NCBI RefSeq assembly: GCF_002019695.1
Contig: NZ_KV917376.1
Span: forward strand, 4,536,974-4,600,973
Length of the DNA stretch: 64,000 nt
Reading direction: 5' to 3'
From: Evansella clarkii
Lineage (GTDB): Bacteria > Bacillota > Bacilli > Bacillales > Salisediminibacteriaceae
Positions 17,953-26,846 of the stretch are shown here, piece by piece. The notes beneath the pieces are model-generated. The model was not told the origin of the DNA, did not search any database, and saw only the letters and a list, made by a program, of their open reading frames with translations. Position numbers and translations under genes: made by a program. Each line of letters starts with the position of its first letter. The first letter of the stretch is position 1.

Positions 17953-18606
17953 TTAGAAGCCATTTTTCTCAAGAAAGTCGGCTGTCAATCTGCCCTGTTC
18001 CCGGTCCTTACCAGTTCCCCCGCCTTTTAGCAGCTGATCAATATATTTTGCGAGCATATCACATTCTATATTAACAATGTCCCCGGGCACTTTATTGCCA
18101 ATAATCGTTTCTTCCATAGTGTGAGGTATAAGGGAAATAGTAAACGAGTCGTCTGTAAGCCCGAAGATAGTCAGGCTGGTACCGTCCACCGTAACGCTCC
18201 CTTTCATAATCATGTACTTTCTCAGGGCAGGTTCCACTTTAATTTCATAATAAACCGCGTTATGCTCCGGGCTTTTATTCTGAATTGTGCCTATTCCATC
18301 CACATGCCCCGACACAAAATGCCCTCCAAACCGGCCATTTGCCGCCATTGCTCTTTCCAGATTCACATAAGAACCATTTTTCAAATCACGGAGGCTCGTA
18401 CTCCTTACCGTCTCAGGCATAAGATCAACTGTGAACATCGACGAGTCAAAAGATGTTACAGTAAGACAGACACCGTTTACAGCAATACTGTCGCCAAGAT
18501 TTACATCTTCGAGGATTTTCTTCGCATTAATTTTCATAACGATGGCATCCCCTGTTTGGCGCATGTCCAGAATGGTTCCTTTTTCTTCAATTATTCCCGT
18601 AAACAT
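17953..18606 (-). CDS. ribE: Riboflavin synthase, alpha subunit
   Basis: 217 residues with two lumazine-binding repeats: the first starts MFTGIIEEKG, and the second is near residue 97 (HFVSGHVDGIGTI). It dismutates two ribityllumazine molecules to riboflavin. The ATG overlaps the ribD stop by one base. The C-terminal tail (GKDREQGRLTADFLEKNGF, here shortened to LTADFLEKNGF) is normal. Called ribB in some B. subtilis sources. Confidence 0.95.
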   Translation of the reverse strand: MFTGIIEEKGTILDMRQTGDAIVMKINAKKILEDVNLGDSIAVNGVCLTVTSFDSSMFTVDLMPETVRSTSLRDLKNGSYVNLERAMAANGRFGGHFVSGHVDGIGTIQNKSPEHNAVYYEIKVEPALRKYMIMKGSVTVDGTSLTIFGLTDDSFTISLIPHTMEETIIGNKVPGDIVNIECDMLAKYIDQLLKGGGTGKDREQGRLTADFLEKNGF

Positions 18607-19694
18607 TAAATTTCACCCTTTCGAAGGAGTATGAGCTTAATATCTTTGCCAATTTGTTCTGTTGCTTCTACTTCAAGCTGAGGAGCATCAGCAAGGCTGG
18701 AAATCCCTTCTCCTGAAAAAGCTCCTTTTGCTTCGCTGCCTCCAATAATAGAAGGGGCGAGATAAACAATTACCTGCTGAAATTCTCCTGAGCGAAGGAA
18801 GGCATCATTCACAATTCCTCCTCCCTCCACTAACAGAGATGTAATTTCATGCTCTCCAAGGATAGCAAGAAGCTCAGTTATATTAATTTCATTGCTTTCC
18901 ATTTCGATTATTTTTACACCAGTACGGCATAGCAAGTCTTTCTTTTCCTGAGGTGCACCTTTTGTTGTGATGATCCATGTTGGCGCACTCTTATCTTTCA
19001 CTATTCCAGCCTCTGACGGGGTTCTCAGCCTCCGGTCAAGGATAATTCTTACAGGATTCCTTCCACCCCCATCAAGCCTTGTAGTTAACAGGGGATCATC
19101 GGCCAGAACTGTATTAACTCCTACAAGAATGGCATCATTTTGGTGACGAAGCATATGTACATCCTTCCTTGCTTCTTCACCGGTAATCCATTTACTCTCA
19201 CCAGTTTTAGTTGCAATTCTTCCATCCAGGCTGGTGGCTGACTTTAATGTAACATAAGGCTTTTTAGTTTTTATAAAGTGGAAAAACTCCCGGTTGATCC
19301 TGTCGCCTTCTTCCTTCAAAAAGCCTTCAATAACTTCTACTCCCGCTTCCTTCAGTTTTTGTATCCCTCTTCCGGCAACCTTCGGGTTAGGGTCACTGGA
19401 AGCTACAAAGACTTTCCTGATACCAGCCTCAATGACTGCGTCTGCGCAGGGAGGCGTCTTTCCGTAATGAGAACAAGGCTCGAGGGTAACGTACATTACT
19501 GCTCCTTCAGCTTTCTCTCCGGCCATCTGCAGCGCATGTCTTTCTGCATGGGGTTCTCCTGCTTTAAGATGGGCTCCAAAACCGGCTACTTCATTATTCT
19601 TTACAATTACCGCACCTACAGCTGGATTTGGCGCAGTCTGTCCTTTTGCACTTTTTGCCAGATCAATTGCCATTTTCATATAATGATGGTCCAT
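18606..19694 (-). CDS. ribD: Bifunctional riboflavin deaminase/reductase RibD
   Basis: 362 residues from the ATG at 19694; the TTG 15 bases upstream overlaps the GGAG ribosome site. The N-terminal cytidine-deaminase-like domain binds zinc through H49 and E51 (PHAER) with C74 and C83 (PCSHYGKTPPC). The C-terminal reductase domain starts near residue 145. It does the second and third steps from GTP to riboflavin. It is the first gene after the FMN riboswitch. Confidence 0.95.
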   Translation of the reverse strand: MDHHYMKMAIDLAKSAKGQTAPNPAVGAVIVKNNEVAGFGAHLKAGEPHAERHALQMAGEKAEGAVMYVTLEPCSHYGKTPPCADAVIEAGIRKVFVASSDPNPKVAGRGIQKLKEAGVEVIEGFLKEEGDRINREFFHFIKTKKPYVTLKSATSLDGRIATKTGESKWITGEEARKDVHMLRHQNDAILVGVNTVLADDPLLTTRLDGGGRNPVRIILDRRLRTPSEAGIVKDKSAPTWIITTKGAPQEKKDLLCRTGVKIIEMESNEINITELLAILGEHEITSLLVEGGGIVNDAFLRSGEFQQVIVYLAPSIIGGSEAKGAFSGEGISSLADAPQLEVEATEQIGKDIKLILLRKGEI

Positions 19695-19733
19695 TGTTAA
19701 AATCTCCAATCTTTATCGTGACTAAAGAAACAG

Positions 19734-19767
19734 AAAAAACCCTGAAAGATACAGTTCCTTCAGGGTA
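19734..19767 (-). terminator. Attenuator terminator of the FMN riboswitch
   Basis: ACCCTGAAG (19758–19766 read on the minus strand) pairs with TTTCAGGG (19740–19747), then six T. It lies between the FMN aptamer and ribD, so it is the likely off-state expression platform. Confidence 0.88.
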
Positions 19768-19944
19768 AGTTGTGGTGAAAAAAGAAAGGGTATTCAACGA
19801 AAATTTTGCACAGGAAATAAACAGGCCGGATTACAGTACTCAGCCAGTAAATAATTTCCATATCGAAGAATGGGAATACACTGTAGTATTCTAAAAATAG
19901 ACAGAAATATCCCTGCTTCAATACCCACTCGTTTTTCACCGCAA

Positions 19945-20091
19945 TTTCCTTCTCCCATCCAGACTATACTGTCGGTCCTGGTCTCTCACCAGATCCACCG
20001 CCGTTATCAAACGCCGGGTCACGGACTTAAAAGCGTATACGCTTTATCACCGCCGGTTGGGAATTTCACCCTGCCCCGAAGGAATCGGTAA
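19945..20091 (-). ncRNA. FMN riboswitch (RFN element)
   Basis: The minus strand carries the hallmark RFN segments in order: CTTCGGGGCAGGGTGAAATT, CCGGCGGT, AGTCCGTGACCC, GGTGGATCTGGTGAGA, CCGACAGTATAGTCTGGATG, GGAGAAGG. It folds to bind FMN and lies about 250 bp upstream of ribD, with the terminator at 19734–19767 between. FMN is expected to cause early termination. The 19768–19944 stretch is the linker and holds nothing else clear. Confidence 0.96.
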
Positions 20092-20104
20092 TTAAGTTTT
20101 GTTT

Positions 20105-20110
20105 ATTATA
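20105..20110 (-). promoter_or_regulatory. -10 box of the rib operon promoter
   Basis: TATAAT sits 15–20 bases upstream of the aptamer start on the minus strand. No good -35 box is seen at 17 bp. Confidence 0.5.
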
Positions 20111-20185
20111 TCACAAATATAAAAATTGTGTTTAAATTTGCTTCTGAAAAGATTTTTCTGTCAGAAACAGTATACGGCATATTGC

Positions 20186-20222
20186 AAAAACACTCCCGGG
20201 GTACCTTAATGGGGAGTGTTTC
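20186..20222 (-). terminator. Terminator after ppiB
   Basis: AACACTCCC (20189–20197) pairs with GGGAGTGTT (20212–20220), followed on the minus strand by TTTTGC. It lies about 10 bp past the ppiB stop. Confidence 0.8.
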
Positions 20223-20229
20223 CATACAA

Positions 20230-20667
20230 TTACTCTGCGTCGTAAACTTTAACTTCTTCCATAACGTCGCCTGGCTTTACTTGAAGCACAGCATCCATAC
20301 CTTTTGTTACGCGGCCGAATACAGTATGCACGCCATCGAGGTGCGGCTGTGGTTCATGTACGATGAAAAACTGGCTTGACCCAGTGTCTTTCCCAGCATG
20401 AGCCATTGATAAAGAACCTTGCAGGTGTTTGTTTGGGTTGCCCTCTGTCTCACATTTGATCGTTTTTCCACTGCCGCCTGTGCCTGTTCCGTGAGGACAG
20501 CCACCCTGCGCAACGAAACCAGGGATAACACGGTGGAATGTCAGGCCGTTATAAAATCCTTCATTTGCAAGATTTTCAAAGTTTTCTACTGTCTTTGGAG
20601 CGTCTTCCGGGAAAAATTCCAGTTCCACAGTGTCTCCGCTCTCGAGTTTGATATAACCTTTTTTCAT
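20230..20667 (-). CDS. ppiB: Peptidyl-prolyl cis-trans isomerase B (cyclophilin)
   Basis: 145 residues, cyclophilin fold with the active-site segment [13 protein letters not shown] and [16 protein letters not shown]. It speeds proline isomerisation during protein folding and is cytosolic, having no signal peptide. GGAGG precedes the ATG. It is a single gene between the rib operon and lysA, as in B. subtilis. Confidence 0.95.
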   Translation of the reverse strand: MKKGYIKLESGDTVELEFFPEDAPKTVENFENLANEGFYNGLTFHRVIPGFVAQGGCPHGTGTGGSGKTIKCETEGNPNKHLQGSLSMAHAGKDTGSSQFFIVHEPQPHLDGVHTVFGRVTKGMDAVLQVKPGDVMEEVKVYDAE

Positions 20668-20769
20668 TTACAAAACCTCCTGGGATAAAAATAACAATGT
20701 CAACACAAATATCTTTATTATTGTACTATATAAAGGTTAAGAATGGAAACAAGCCCACTTTTTTTCTTT

Positions 20770-20880
20770 TTGGCGCTGTTAAACATATTGTTGATTTTCA
20801 CTGCAGGACGCTCGCTTGCCTCCTTTCGCTACAATCAACAGGTGTAAAATAAAATGAACATTAGCCTTTAATAAAGCCTT
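20770..20880. repeat. Short copy of the 'GCTCTGTTAA–TGTTGATT' repeat
   Basis: The left end (GGCGCTGTTAAACATATTG) and right end (read backwards, AAGGCTTTATTAAAGG) resemble the ends of the 329-bp element at 34851–35179. The inner part runs from TGTTGATT (20789) to AATCAACA (20840) and keeps GCAGGACGCTCGCTTGCC and TTTCGCTACAATCAACA, but lacks the middle of the long copy. It looks like an internal deletion derivative lying between ppiB and lysA. Confidence 0.7.
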
Positions 20881-20885
20881 ATTTG

Positions 20886-22223
20886 TTAGATGCTGTTAAC
20901 AAATGAAGATTTATCTCTGTTTAAACGATACGGCATCTCATTGCGCACGAGATCTTTAAACGATTCCCGTTTAACAACAAGATGATCTTCACCATTTTCT
21001 ACAAAAACAACGGCAGGCTTCGTAATCCGATTATAATTGCTTGCCATAGAAAAACCATAAGCGCCAGTTGAGGAGACGGCGAGAACATCTCCCATCCTCG
21101 TTTCAGGGAGCTCAATATCCCAGATGAGCATATCGCCGCTTTCACAGCATTTACCAGCTATAGAAACAAGTTCCCCAGGCTGCTCATTCATTTTATTCGC
21201 AACGGCAGCTTCGTACTTAGCCTGATACAGTGCCGGTCTGATATTATCAGTCATACCGCCATCTATAGATAAATATGTCCGGACCCCCGGAATATCTTTA
21301 CGGGCTCCAATGGAGTAGAGCGTTGTACCGGCCTCACCAACGAGAGCTCGCCCCGGCTCAATCCATATTTCCGGGATTTTGAGGCCGAATTCCTCCGCCT
21401 GTTCTTTTACAGCTGCCACCATCGCTTCTACATAGTCGCCAAGGGGCAGGGGTGAATCTTCTTTCGTATACCGGATACCAAAACCGCCACCAAGGTTTAC
21501 TACTGCCGGTTCAAATTGCAGATTGTCATTCCATAGTTTTAATAACTTATATATTTCATGGATGGCAGAAACAAAGCCTTCTGTTTCAAAGATTTGCGAA
21601 CCTATATGAGAATGGACTCCTTCAAGTTCAACAAAGCTGTGTGACTGGATCATTTTTATCGCTTTATCTGCCTGCCCGCTTTGAATATCAAAACCAAATT
21701 TTGAGTCTTCCTGTCCGGTGGAAATATACTCATGAGTATGTGCTTCCACTCCTGGTGTAATCCTGATCAGTACCTTTGTATTAACCTTTAGTGATTCAGT
21801 AATTGCCATAAGCCATGACAGCTCAGTAAAATTATCCACTACAAAACAGCCGATACCTGCTTTAACGGCCATTTCTATTTCTTCATGGGATTTATTATTC
21901 CCATGAAAATGGATACGTTCTACAGGGAAGCCTGCTTCCAGAGCAGTATATAACTCTCCTCCTGAAACGACATCCAGGCTTAAGCCAAGCTCATCCACCA
22001 GCTGCATCATTGCCACACAGCTGAAAGCTTTGCTTGCGTATGCAACCTGGTAGTTAATATTATGCTTTTCGAAAGCCCCTTTAAACTGGCTTGCCCTTTT
22101 CACGATATCTTCCACATCATATACATATAAAGGCGTTCCGTACTTCTCCGCCAGTCCGACTGTGTCAACTCCGCCAATCTCTAAATGGCCTAGCTCGTTT
22201 ATTTTACTCGTTCCGTATAATCC
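20886..22223 (-). CDS. lysA: Diaminopimelate decarboxylase
   Basis: 445 residues from the ATG at 22223, which has GAGGAGAG six bases upstream; the longer frame to 22286 lacks a ribosome site. PLP-dependent group IV decarboxylase: Lys66 (AYASKAF) would hold PLP, glycine loop GGGFGIRY, and the active-site Cys in GKCCESGD. It converts meso-diaminopimelate to lysine. A lysine riboswitch lies upstream. Confidence 0.95.
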   Translation of the reverse strand, partial: GLYGTSKINELGHLEIGGVDTVGLAEKYGTPLYVYDVEDIVKRASQFKGAFEKHNINYQVAYASKAFSCVAMMQLVDELGLSLDVVSGGELYTALEAGFPVERIHFHGNNKSHEEIEMAVKAGIGCFVVDNFTELSWLMAITESLKVNTKVLIRITPGVEAHTHEYISTGQEDSKFGFDIQSGQADKAIKMIQSHSFVELEGVHSHIGSQIFETEGFVSAIHEIYKLLKLWNDNLQFEPAVVNLGGGFGIRYTKEDSPLPLGDYVEAMVAAVKEQAEEFGLKIPEIWIEPGRALVGEAGTTLYSIGARKDIPGVRTYLSIDGGMTDNIRPALYQAKYEAAVANKMNEQPGELVSIAGKCCESGDMLIWDIELPETRMGDVLAVSSTGAYGFSMASNYNRITKPAVVFVENGEDHLVVKRESFKDLVRNEMPYRLNRDKSSFVNSI

Positions 22224-22288
22224 CATAAATATCTCTCCTCGTTCATCTTTCCCGATGGATAAGCTCTGTTTAGATGTTTCATTCACAG

Positions 22289-22322
22289 AAAAAGGATAAC
22301 GGGGCTGTTTTTCCGTTATCCT
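22289..22322 (-). terminator. Terminator of the lysA lysine riboswitch
   Basis: AGGATAACGG (22293–22302) pairs perfectly with CCGTTATCCT (22313–22322), and TTTTTC follows on the minus strand. It lies between the aptamer and the lysA start. Confidence 0.88.
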
Positions 22323-22328
22323 GGACGC

Positions 22329-22533
22329 AAACGATCATCATCGCTTTCCATCGGATAGTACTCCACTACAGCATGCAGTGACAGTGCTTTGCTTTTTCAG
22401 CAAAACCCCAGCCTTCCACAGTTTGGAGAACCGCGGACGCTTCGGCAATTTGACCTTTCAAAACCTTTCCTAGCGCTCCAGCCGCTCCAGGTTCCTACTC
22501 ATTCTCATTGCTCCTCTACCTCTGACGATTATT
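22329..22533 (-). ncRNA. Lysine riboswitch (L box) of lysA
   Basis: The minus strand shows L-box landmarks in order: AGAGGTAGAGGAGC, AGGAAAGGT, GCCGAAGCG, GCTGGGGTTTTGCTGAAAAAG, CACTGTCACTGCATGC, AGTGGAGTACTATCCG (the longer pieces are abbreviated here). The P1 arms 22524–22533 and 22329–22338 pair at nine of ten positions. A terminator follows at 22289. Lysine is expected to stop lysA transcription. Confidence 0.88.
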
Positions 22534-22549
22534 TTTCGAGGTGTACATA

Positions 22550-22572
22550 AATATTTTCCTCTGTTATGTCAA
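22550..22572 (-). promoter_or_regulatory. Probable SigA promoter of lysA
   Basis: A perfect TTGACA (22567–22572 on the minus strand) lies about 35 bases upstream of the aptamer. The -10 region is TATTTATGTA, a poor match at 17 bp. Placement fits a start just before the L box. Confidence 0.5.
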
Positions 22573-22701
22573 TAGTTAAAACTGTTGTTTTCAACAATAA
22601 CATACCTTTACGGCCATTACAATATTAATTTATGAAGTTTTACGCCGAAGCAAATACGAAGCGCAGGGACAATTTACTGAAAACAGCAACTGGTCCATTT
22701 A

Positions 22702-24183
22702 TCAGGAAGACCCTTGTTTAATGACGTTTTGAGGCTGAACAATACTAGGCCTTCTTCGTTTCACAGGTACAGCCTGCCTGATCAGAATATCCATCATAGC
22801 TACCGGATAAAAGGGGATCAGCGGCCACAAGTACGGAACATTTAAATTTTTCTTCGCAGAAAGCCAGATCAGGTAGATTGTCAGCCCTAGTACAAACCCA
22901 GGCAGCTTAAACACAGCAACAAGAAGGATTAGTACAAGGCGTGACATCTTCAAGGCAAGAGACAGCTCATAGCTTGGAGTTGCAAACATTCCGATCGCCC
23001 CTACTGCAACATAAAGAATGACTTCCGGAACAAGAAGCCCCACTTCTATCGCAATCTCACCTATTAACAGTGCTGCAACAAGACCTAATGCTGTAGCAAG
23101 AGGGGAAGGGGTATGTATCGCAGCCATCCTAAGCAGTTCAATCCCAAGTTCTGCGAATACAATCTGCAGGAAAACAGGTACATTTGTCGTCTCATTTGGC
23201 CCGATAAATTCCAGTTCATCCGGAAGGAGTCCAGGTTCCATCACTACAAGCAGCCACAGCGGGAGAATTAACAAAGAAAGGAACATACCTGAAAATCTCA
23301 CCCACCGTAAAAATGTACCTACCATTGGCGCCTGCCTGAACTCCTCGGCGTGCTGCACATGATGAAAGAAAGTAACCGGAAATATAATTACGCTCGGAGA
23401 GGAATCGACAATGACTACCACATGTCCTTCCAGCAGGTGTGTTGCAGCGACGTCAGGACGTTCCGTATACCTTACAACAGGGAATGGATTTGCCCCCTGC
23501 TTCACAACATATTCCTCTACTACCTTATCTGCCATTGTGATTCCATCTACATCAATGGCTTCAAGCTCTTTTCGAATCACTTTCACTAAATCAGGGTCAG
23601 CGATACCATCTATATAAGAGAGGCAAATATCTGTTTTGGATCTTCTGCCAACCTTCATTATTTCATTACGAAGCCGCTCATCTCTGATCCGTCTTCTTGT
23701 CAAAGCTGTATTTTCAATAATATTTTCAGTGTAACCGTCCCTGCTTCCTCTGACCACTCTTTCTGTGTCAGGTTCCTCAGGTCCTCGTCCAGGATAACTT
23801 CTTACGTCCACCACAATTGCTTCAGCTTCACCATCAATAAGTATAAAAATCAACCCTGAGAGCATCTCCGTGATGGCATCTTCCACTGTTTTTACATATT
23901 CAACCTGGACATGAGTCAACCTGTTTACAATCTGATCCCGTACCTGATATTCCCGTTTTTCTCTGGAATCCAGGTCCATCAGTTCTTTCAGCAGCTCGAT
24001 TATGTACTGAATATCACATAATCCGTTGACGAAATAGAACTGCACTTCCTTATCAAGGATATTCAGCTTTCTTATGCCTACATCAAAGCTTGTACCAATA
24101 CCTGTCCGCTCTGTTATTGTCCTTTCATTATCTCTTATATTCCTGGAAATTGGCTCCTTGTTATCCTTCTGAACCAGATCCAT
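22702..24183 (-). CDS. spoVAF: Stage V sporulation protein AF (GerA family)
   Basis: 493 residues from the ATG at 24183, 8 bases after GGAG. A large N-terminal soluble domain (to about residue 290) precedes five or so membrane helices and a short basic tail (VKRRRPS), as in GerAA-type subunits. SpoVAF works with a partner (FigP/YqhR) in B. subtilis to amplify germination. It overlaps spoVAEa by 23 bases, and lysA follows after its riboswitch. Confidence 0.93.
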   Translation of the reverse strand: MDLVQKDNKEPISRNIRDNERTITERTGIGTSFDVGIRKLNILDKEVQFYFVNGLCDIQYIIELLKELMDLDSREKREYQVRDQIVNRLTHVQVEYVKTVEDAITEMLSGLIFILIDGEAEAIVVDVRSYPGRGPEEPDTERVVRGSRDGYTENIIENTALTRRRIRDERLRNEIMKVGRRSKTDICLSYIDGIADPDLVKVIRKELEAIDVDGITMADKVVEEYVVKQGANPFPVVRYTERPDVAATHLLEGHVVVIVDSSPSVIIFPVTFFHHVQHAEEFRQAPMVGTFLRWVRFSGMFLSLLILPLWLLVVMEPGLLPDELEFIGPNETTNVPVFLQIVFAELGIELLRMAAIHTPSPLATALGLVAALLIGEIAIEVGLLVPEVILYVAVGAIGMFATPSYELSLALKMSRLVLILLVAVFKLPGFVLGLTIYLIWLSAKKNLNVPYLWPLIPFYPVAMMDILIRQAVPVKRRRPSIVQPQNVIKQGSS

Positions 24184-24745
24184 CAAACCCGCTCCTTTCG
24201 ATAATCAATTCAACGGCCATTGTTGTGACCGGCGCCCCTCGTTCCACAGAATCATAACCGCCCATTTTTCCAGGATCGCCAATACCTACAATGCAGGGAA
24301 GCTTCAGCTGGTCTAATACTGACACAGTGTCGCCTCTGATTCTCCCTGGTTCGATATCCCTGATTCCTTCCTTATCAACCCCGTATTCTGTGAGATTTCC
24401 ATACTTATCAATCGAAACAGAAACCTTCGTCCATTCACTGCTGTCCGAGTGAGAGGCTACAGCCACAGCACCGAGGATTTTAATTTGCGGAGATTTCCCG
24501 AGACTCATCAGAACCCTCTCACCCTTACCTTCATCTATCCAGCCACAATCGTCACACAGGACGAGTACAGGTTCTTTTTCTGCTTTCAGGATGAGCTTAA
24601 GCAGCTCCTCCGCTGTATGGGTGCTTGGATTCCCTGACGACTCTTTTACAAAGGAACAATTCAAGTTCTCTGCTGCTTTAGCTGCTGCGTCCCTTGCCGT
24701 TGCATCTCCGTCCGTTATAATAATGACCCGTTTCCTTCTGTCCAT
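24161..24745 (-). CDS. spoVAEa: Stage V sporulation protein AEa
   Basis: 194 residues, soluble. It begins MDRRKRVIIITDGDATARDA and includes VLCDDCGWIDEGKGE, typical of SpoVAEa. In B. subtilis the gene lies between spoVAEb and spoVAF. Here it is the first gene of its unit, with nothing but about 540 bp between it and sigF. A SigG-like promoter lies about 110 bp upstream. AAGGAG precedes the ATG. Confidence 0.93.
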   Translation of the reverse strand: MDRRKRVIIITDGDATARDAAAKAAENLNCSFVKESSGNPSTHTAEELLKLILKAEKEPVLVLCDDCGWIDEGKGERVLMSLGKSPQIKILGAVAVASHSDSSEWTKVSVSIDKYGNLTEYGVDKEGIRDIEPGRIRGDTVSVLDQLKLPCIVGIGDPGKMGGYDSVERGAPVTTMAVELIIERSGFDGSGSEG

Positions 24746-25285
24746 CTCCTTACTCCTTATTGGGAAAATCCACTCTCAGCAAAAATGCTGCCTGGCGGCT
24801 CCCAGTTTATGAGGATACTCTTTATCTGCCTGTATCTTCACCTCAAGGGTTTGCTGTTAGTATGATTGATTCTTTTCCATCTCATTCAGAAATAATAAAG
24901 AAAGACCCGATAATGGATGGAACCCTTTAGCAAAAATAATATCGATCCGCCTCCAGAATCAAGAGAGTTTGCACTTATCGGCTTTTGAGGTTTAGGTTAA
25001 GCAGCCGATTTAATATTTAGACGCAAAAAAATCTGGTTAATTAATAATATTTGTTAAAAAGGGCTTAAATAACGGAGCAATTCCACTTATTAACTCAAAA
25101 ATGCAAAAATGAGAGAATTTGGCTCGCATAACCGGAAACCTTCCCCTTATACCACCCCGACCGAGCCCCAGTCTGCATATAACCGGAAAAACTCCTTTTA
25201 TTTTATTTTGATTTCACTGTGTCGAACCGGCTTTATCGCCGGAATTTTATAACTTCCTCAAAGCCAAAGAAAAAACAGCCTGGCT
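24746..25285. other. Gap where spoVAA-AB-AC-AD-AEb would be expected
   Basis: About 540 bp with no convincing frame on either strand. It holds the SigG-like promoter (24858–24888) and, at its sigF end, the sigF terminator. I see no recognisable remnant of spoVAA, spoVAB, spoVAC, spoVAD or spoVAEb. The AACCGG word recurs several times (around 25130, 25180, 25226) without a clear pattern. Confidence 0.7.
24858..24888 (-). promoter_or_regulatory. SigG-type promoter of spoVAEa-spoVAF
   Basis: On the minus strand TGAATG (24883–24888) is followed after 18 bases by CATACTA (24858–24864). This fits the forespore SigG pattern (-35 near TGAATA, -10 CATNNTA). It is about 110 bp upstream of spoVAEa. Confidence 0.65.
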
Positions 25286-25299
25286 TCAGCCAAGCTGTT
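25271..25299 (-). terminator. Terminator overlapping the sigF stop
   Basis: AACAGCCTGGCT (25274–25285) pairs with AGCCAAGCTGTT (25288–25299) around a 2-base loop with one mismatch. TTTTTTC follows on the minus strand. It separates the spoIIA operon from spoVAEa. Confidence 0.82.
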
Positions 25300-26044
25300 C
25301 TTTGAGCTGCTTTAATATTTTCTTTTCAAGCCTGGAAACCTGCACCTGGGAGATTCCAAGTCTTTCAGCTACCTGCGACTGAGTCTGGTCTTTATAATAC
25401 CGCAGATATACGATCAGTTTCTCTCTTTCCTCCAGCTTCTCGATTTCATCCCGTAAAGCAATCTTGTCAAACCACTTCATATCTCCTTCATCTGATATCT
25501 GATCCAGCAAGGTAATAGGGTCGCCATCATTTTCATATACTGTTTCATGAATAGACGTAAGCTGCCTGCTTGCTTCCTGGGCAAACACTACTTCCTCCGG
25601 AGTCATATCCAGTTTCTCGGCAATCTCTTTGACGGTAGGTGTTCTGCCGAGAGTCTTTGATAGTTCATCTTTCAATTTTCGTATCTTATTAGCACTCTCT
25701 TTAATAGAACGGCTTACTTTAACTGTTCCGTCATCTCTTAAAAAACGCTGTATTTCACCAATAATCATTGGAACCGCGTAGGTAGAAAATTTAACATCAT
25801 AGCTCAGGTCGAATTTGTCCACTGATTTTATTAGGCCGATACATCCGATCTGGTATAAATCGTCAGCTTCATAACCTCTGTTCAGAAAACGCTGGACAAC
25901 AGACCAGACGAGACGGGTATTAATATTGACTATAGTATCCCTCGCCTCCTGATTACCACCCTGAGCCTCTTTTATTAAGTGTTTTACCTCTTTGTCATTT
26001 AAATATGCTTTACCTGCTTTTGTTTGCTTAACCTCAACATCCAT
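25286..26044 (-). CDS. sigF: Forespore RNA polymerase sigma factor SigF
   Basis: 252 residues, sporulation sigma factor of the SigB/F/G group. It has region 2 (VWSVVQRFLNRGYEADDLYQ, then IGLIKSVDKFD), region 3 (RTPTVKEIAEKLDMTPEEV) and region 4 with a helix-turn-helix (QSQVAERLGISQVQVSRLEK). SigF is the first forespore-specific factor, held by SpoIIAB until SpoIIAA frees it. It follows spoIIAB by 11 bases. Confidence 0.97.
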   Translation of the reverse strand: MDVEVKQTKAGKAYLNDKEVKHLIKEAQGGNQEARDTIVNINTRLVWSVVQRFLNRGYEADDLYQIGCIGLIKSVDKFDLSYDVKFSTYAVPMIIGEIQRFLRDDGTVKVSRSIKESANKIRKLKDELSKTLGRTPTVKEIAEKLDMTPEEVVFAQEASRQLTSIHETVYENDGDPITLLDQISDEGDMKWFDKIALRDEIEKLEEREKLIVYLRYYKDQTQSQVAERLGISQVQVSRLEKKILKQLKEQLG

Positions 26045-26055
26045 AGGCTTTCCCC

Positions 26056-26496
26056 TTAATTACAAAGCGCACGCTGTTTAGACAGGCGCTTCACCAGAGT
26101 TACAGTTGTTCCAGCCATCGGTTCTGATTCGACTACGACCTTATCCATGAAATTTTCCATTATTGTAAAACCCATCCCGCTTCTTTCCAGCTCTGGCTTT
26201 GTGGTGTACAGAGGCTGCCTCGCTTCTTCTACATTATGAATTCCATTTCCTTTATCACGGATAACTATTCGTACTACATCCTCTTCCAGCTCCACAAATA
26301 AGTCGATCATCTCATCCGTATTTTCCGAATACCCATGGATTATTGCATTTGTAACTGCTTCACTCACAACAGTTTTAATTTCTGTCAGTTCATCCATCGT
26401 CGGATCAAGCTGAGACACAAATGCTCCTACAGTCGCTCTTGCAAAGGACTCATTCTCACTTCTTGCGGAGAAAGCAAGTTCCATTTTATTTTTCAC
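26056..26496 (-). CDS. spoIIAB: Anti-sigma F factor SpoIIAB
   Basis: 146 residues, GHKL-type serine kinase. The ATP site has the N box ([12 protein letters not shown]) and the G1 segment (DKGNGI), with [13 protein letters not shown]. It binds SigF and phosphorylates SpoIIAA. The ATG overlaps the spoIIAA stop by 4 bases. Confidence 0.97.
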   Translation of the reverse strand: MKNKMELAFSARSENESFARATVGAFVSQLDPTMDELTEIKTVVSEAVTNAIIHGYSENTDEMIDLFVELEEDVVRIVIRDKGNGIHNVEEARQPLYTTKPELERSGMGFTIMENFMDKVVVESEPMAGTTVTLVKRLSKQRALCN

Positions 26497-26846
26497 GACG
26501 CCACCCCCAGGACATAAAGTGCATCCATTTCATTGGAAGCAAGCTTCACAATTTTGAACATACCGGACATCTCGAACAGCCGTTTAATGTGAGGGGAAAT
26601 AGAGCAGACTACCATTTCACCGCCAAGAGTCTTTACATATTTATAGCGCCCTAAAATGACCCCCAGCCCTGAACTGTCCATGAAACTCAACTCTTTAAGA
26701 TTTAATAGAATGTGAGTAAGCCCCTCTGTTTCCAGAGCGCTATCCACCTTTTCTCTCAGTTCCAGAGCGGTGTGGTGGTCCAGTTCACCTTCCAGTCTTA
26801 CACATAGTACGTTGTCCCGTTTTTCCAAGTCGATTAGCAAACCCAT
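26493..26846 (-). CDS. spoIIAA: Anti-anti-sigma factor SpoIIAA
   Basis: 117 residues, STAS domain. The phosphorylated serine is in [14 protein letters not shown] (about Ser57). Dephosphorylated SpoIIAA displaces SigF from SpoIIAB. It is the first gene of the spoIIA unit, 156 bp downstream of dacF. A GAAT-containing stretch just upstream recalls a SigH -10, but spacing to an AGGA box is off, so I do not call it. Confidence 0.97.
   Translation of the reverse strand: MGLLIDLEKRDNVLCVRLEGELDHHTALELREKVDSALETEGLTHILLNLKELSFMDSSGLGVILGRYKYVKTLGGEMVVCSISPHIKRLFEMSGMFKIVKLASNEMDALYVLGVAS

Noticed and set aside
19870-20091. 73-residue plus-strand frame
   Set aside because: It is the complement of the FMN riboswitch.
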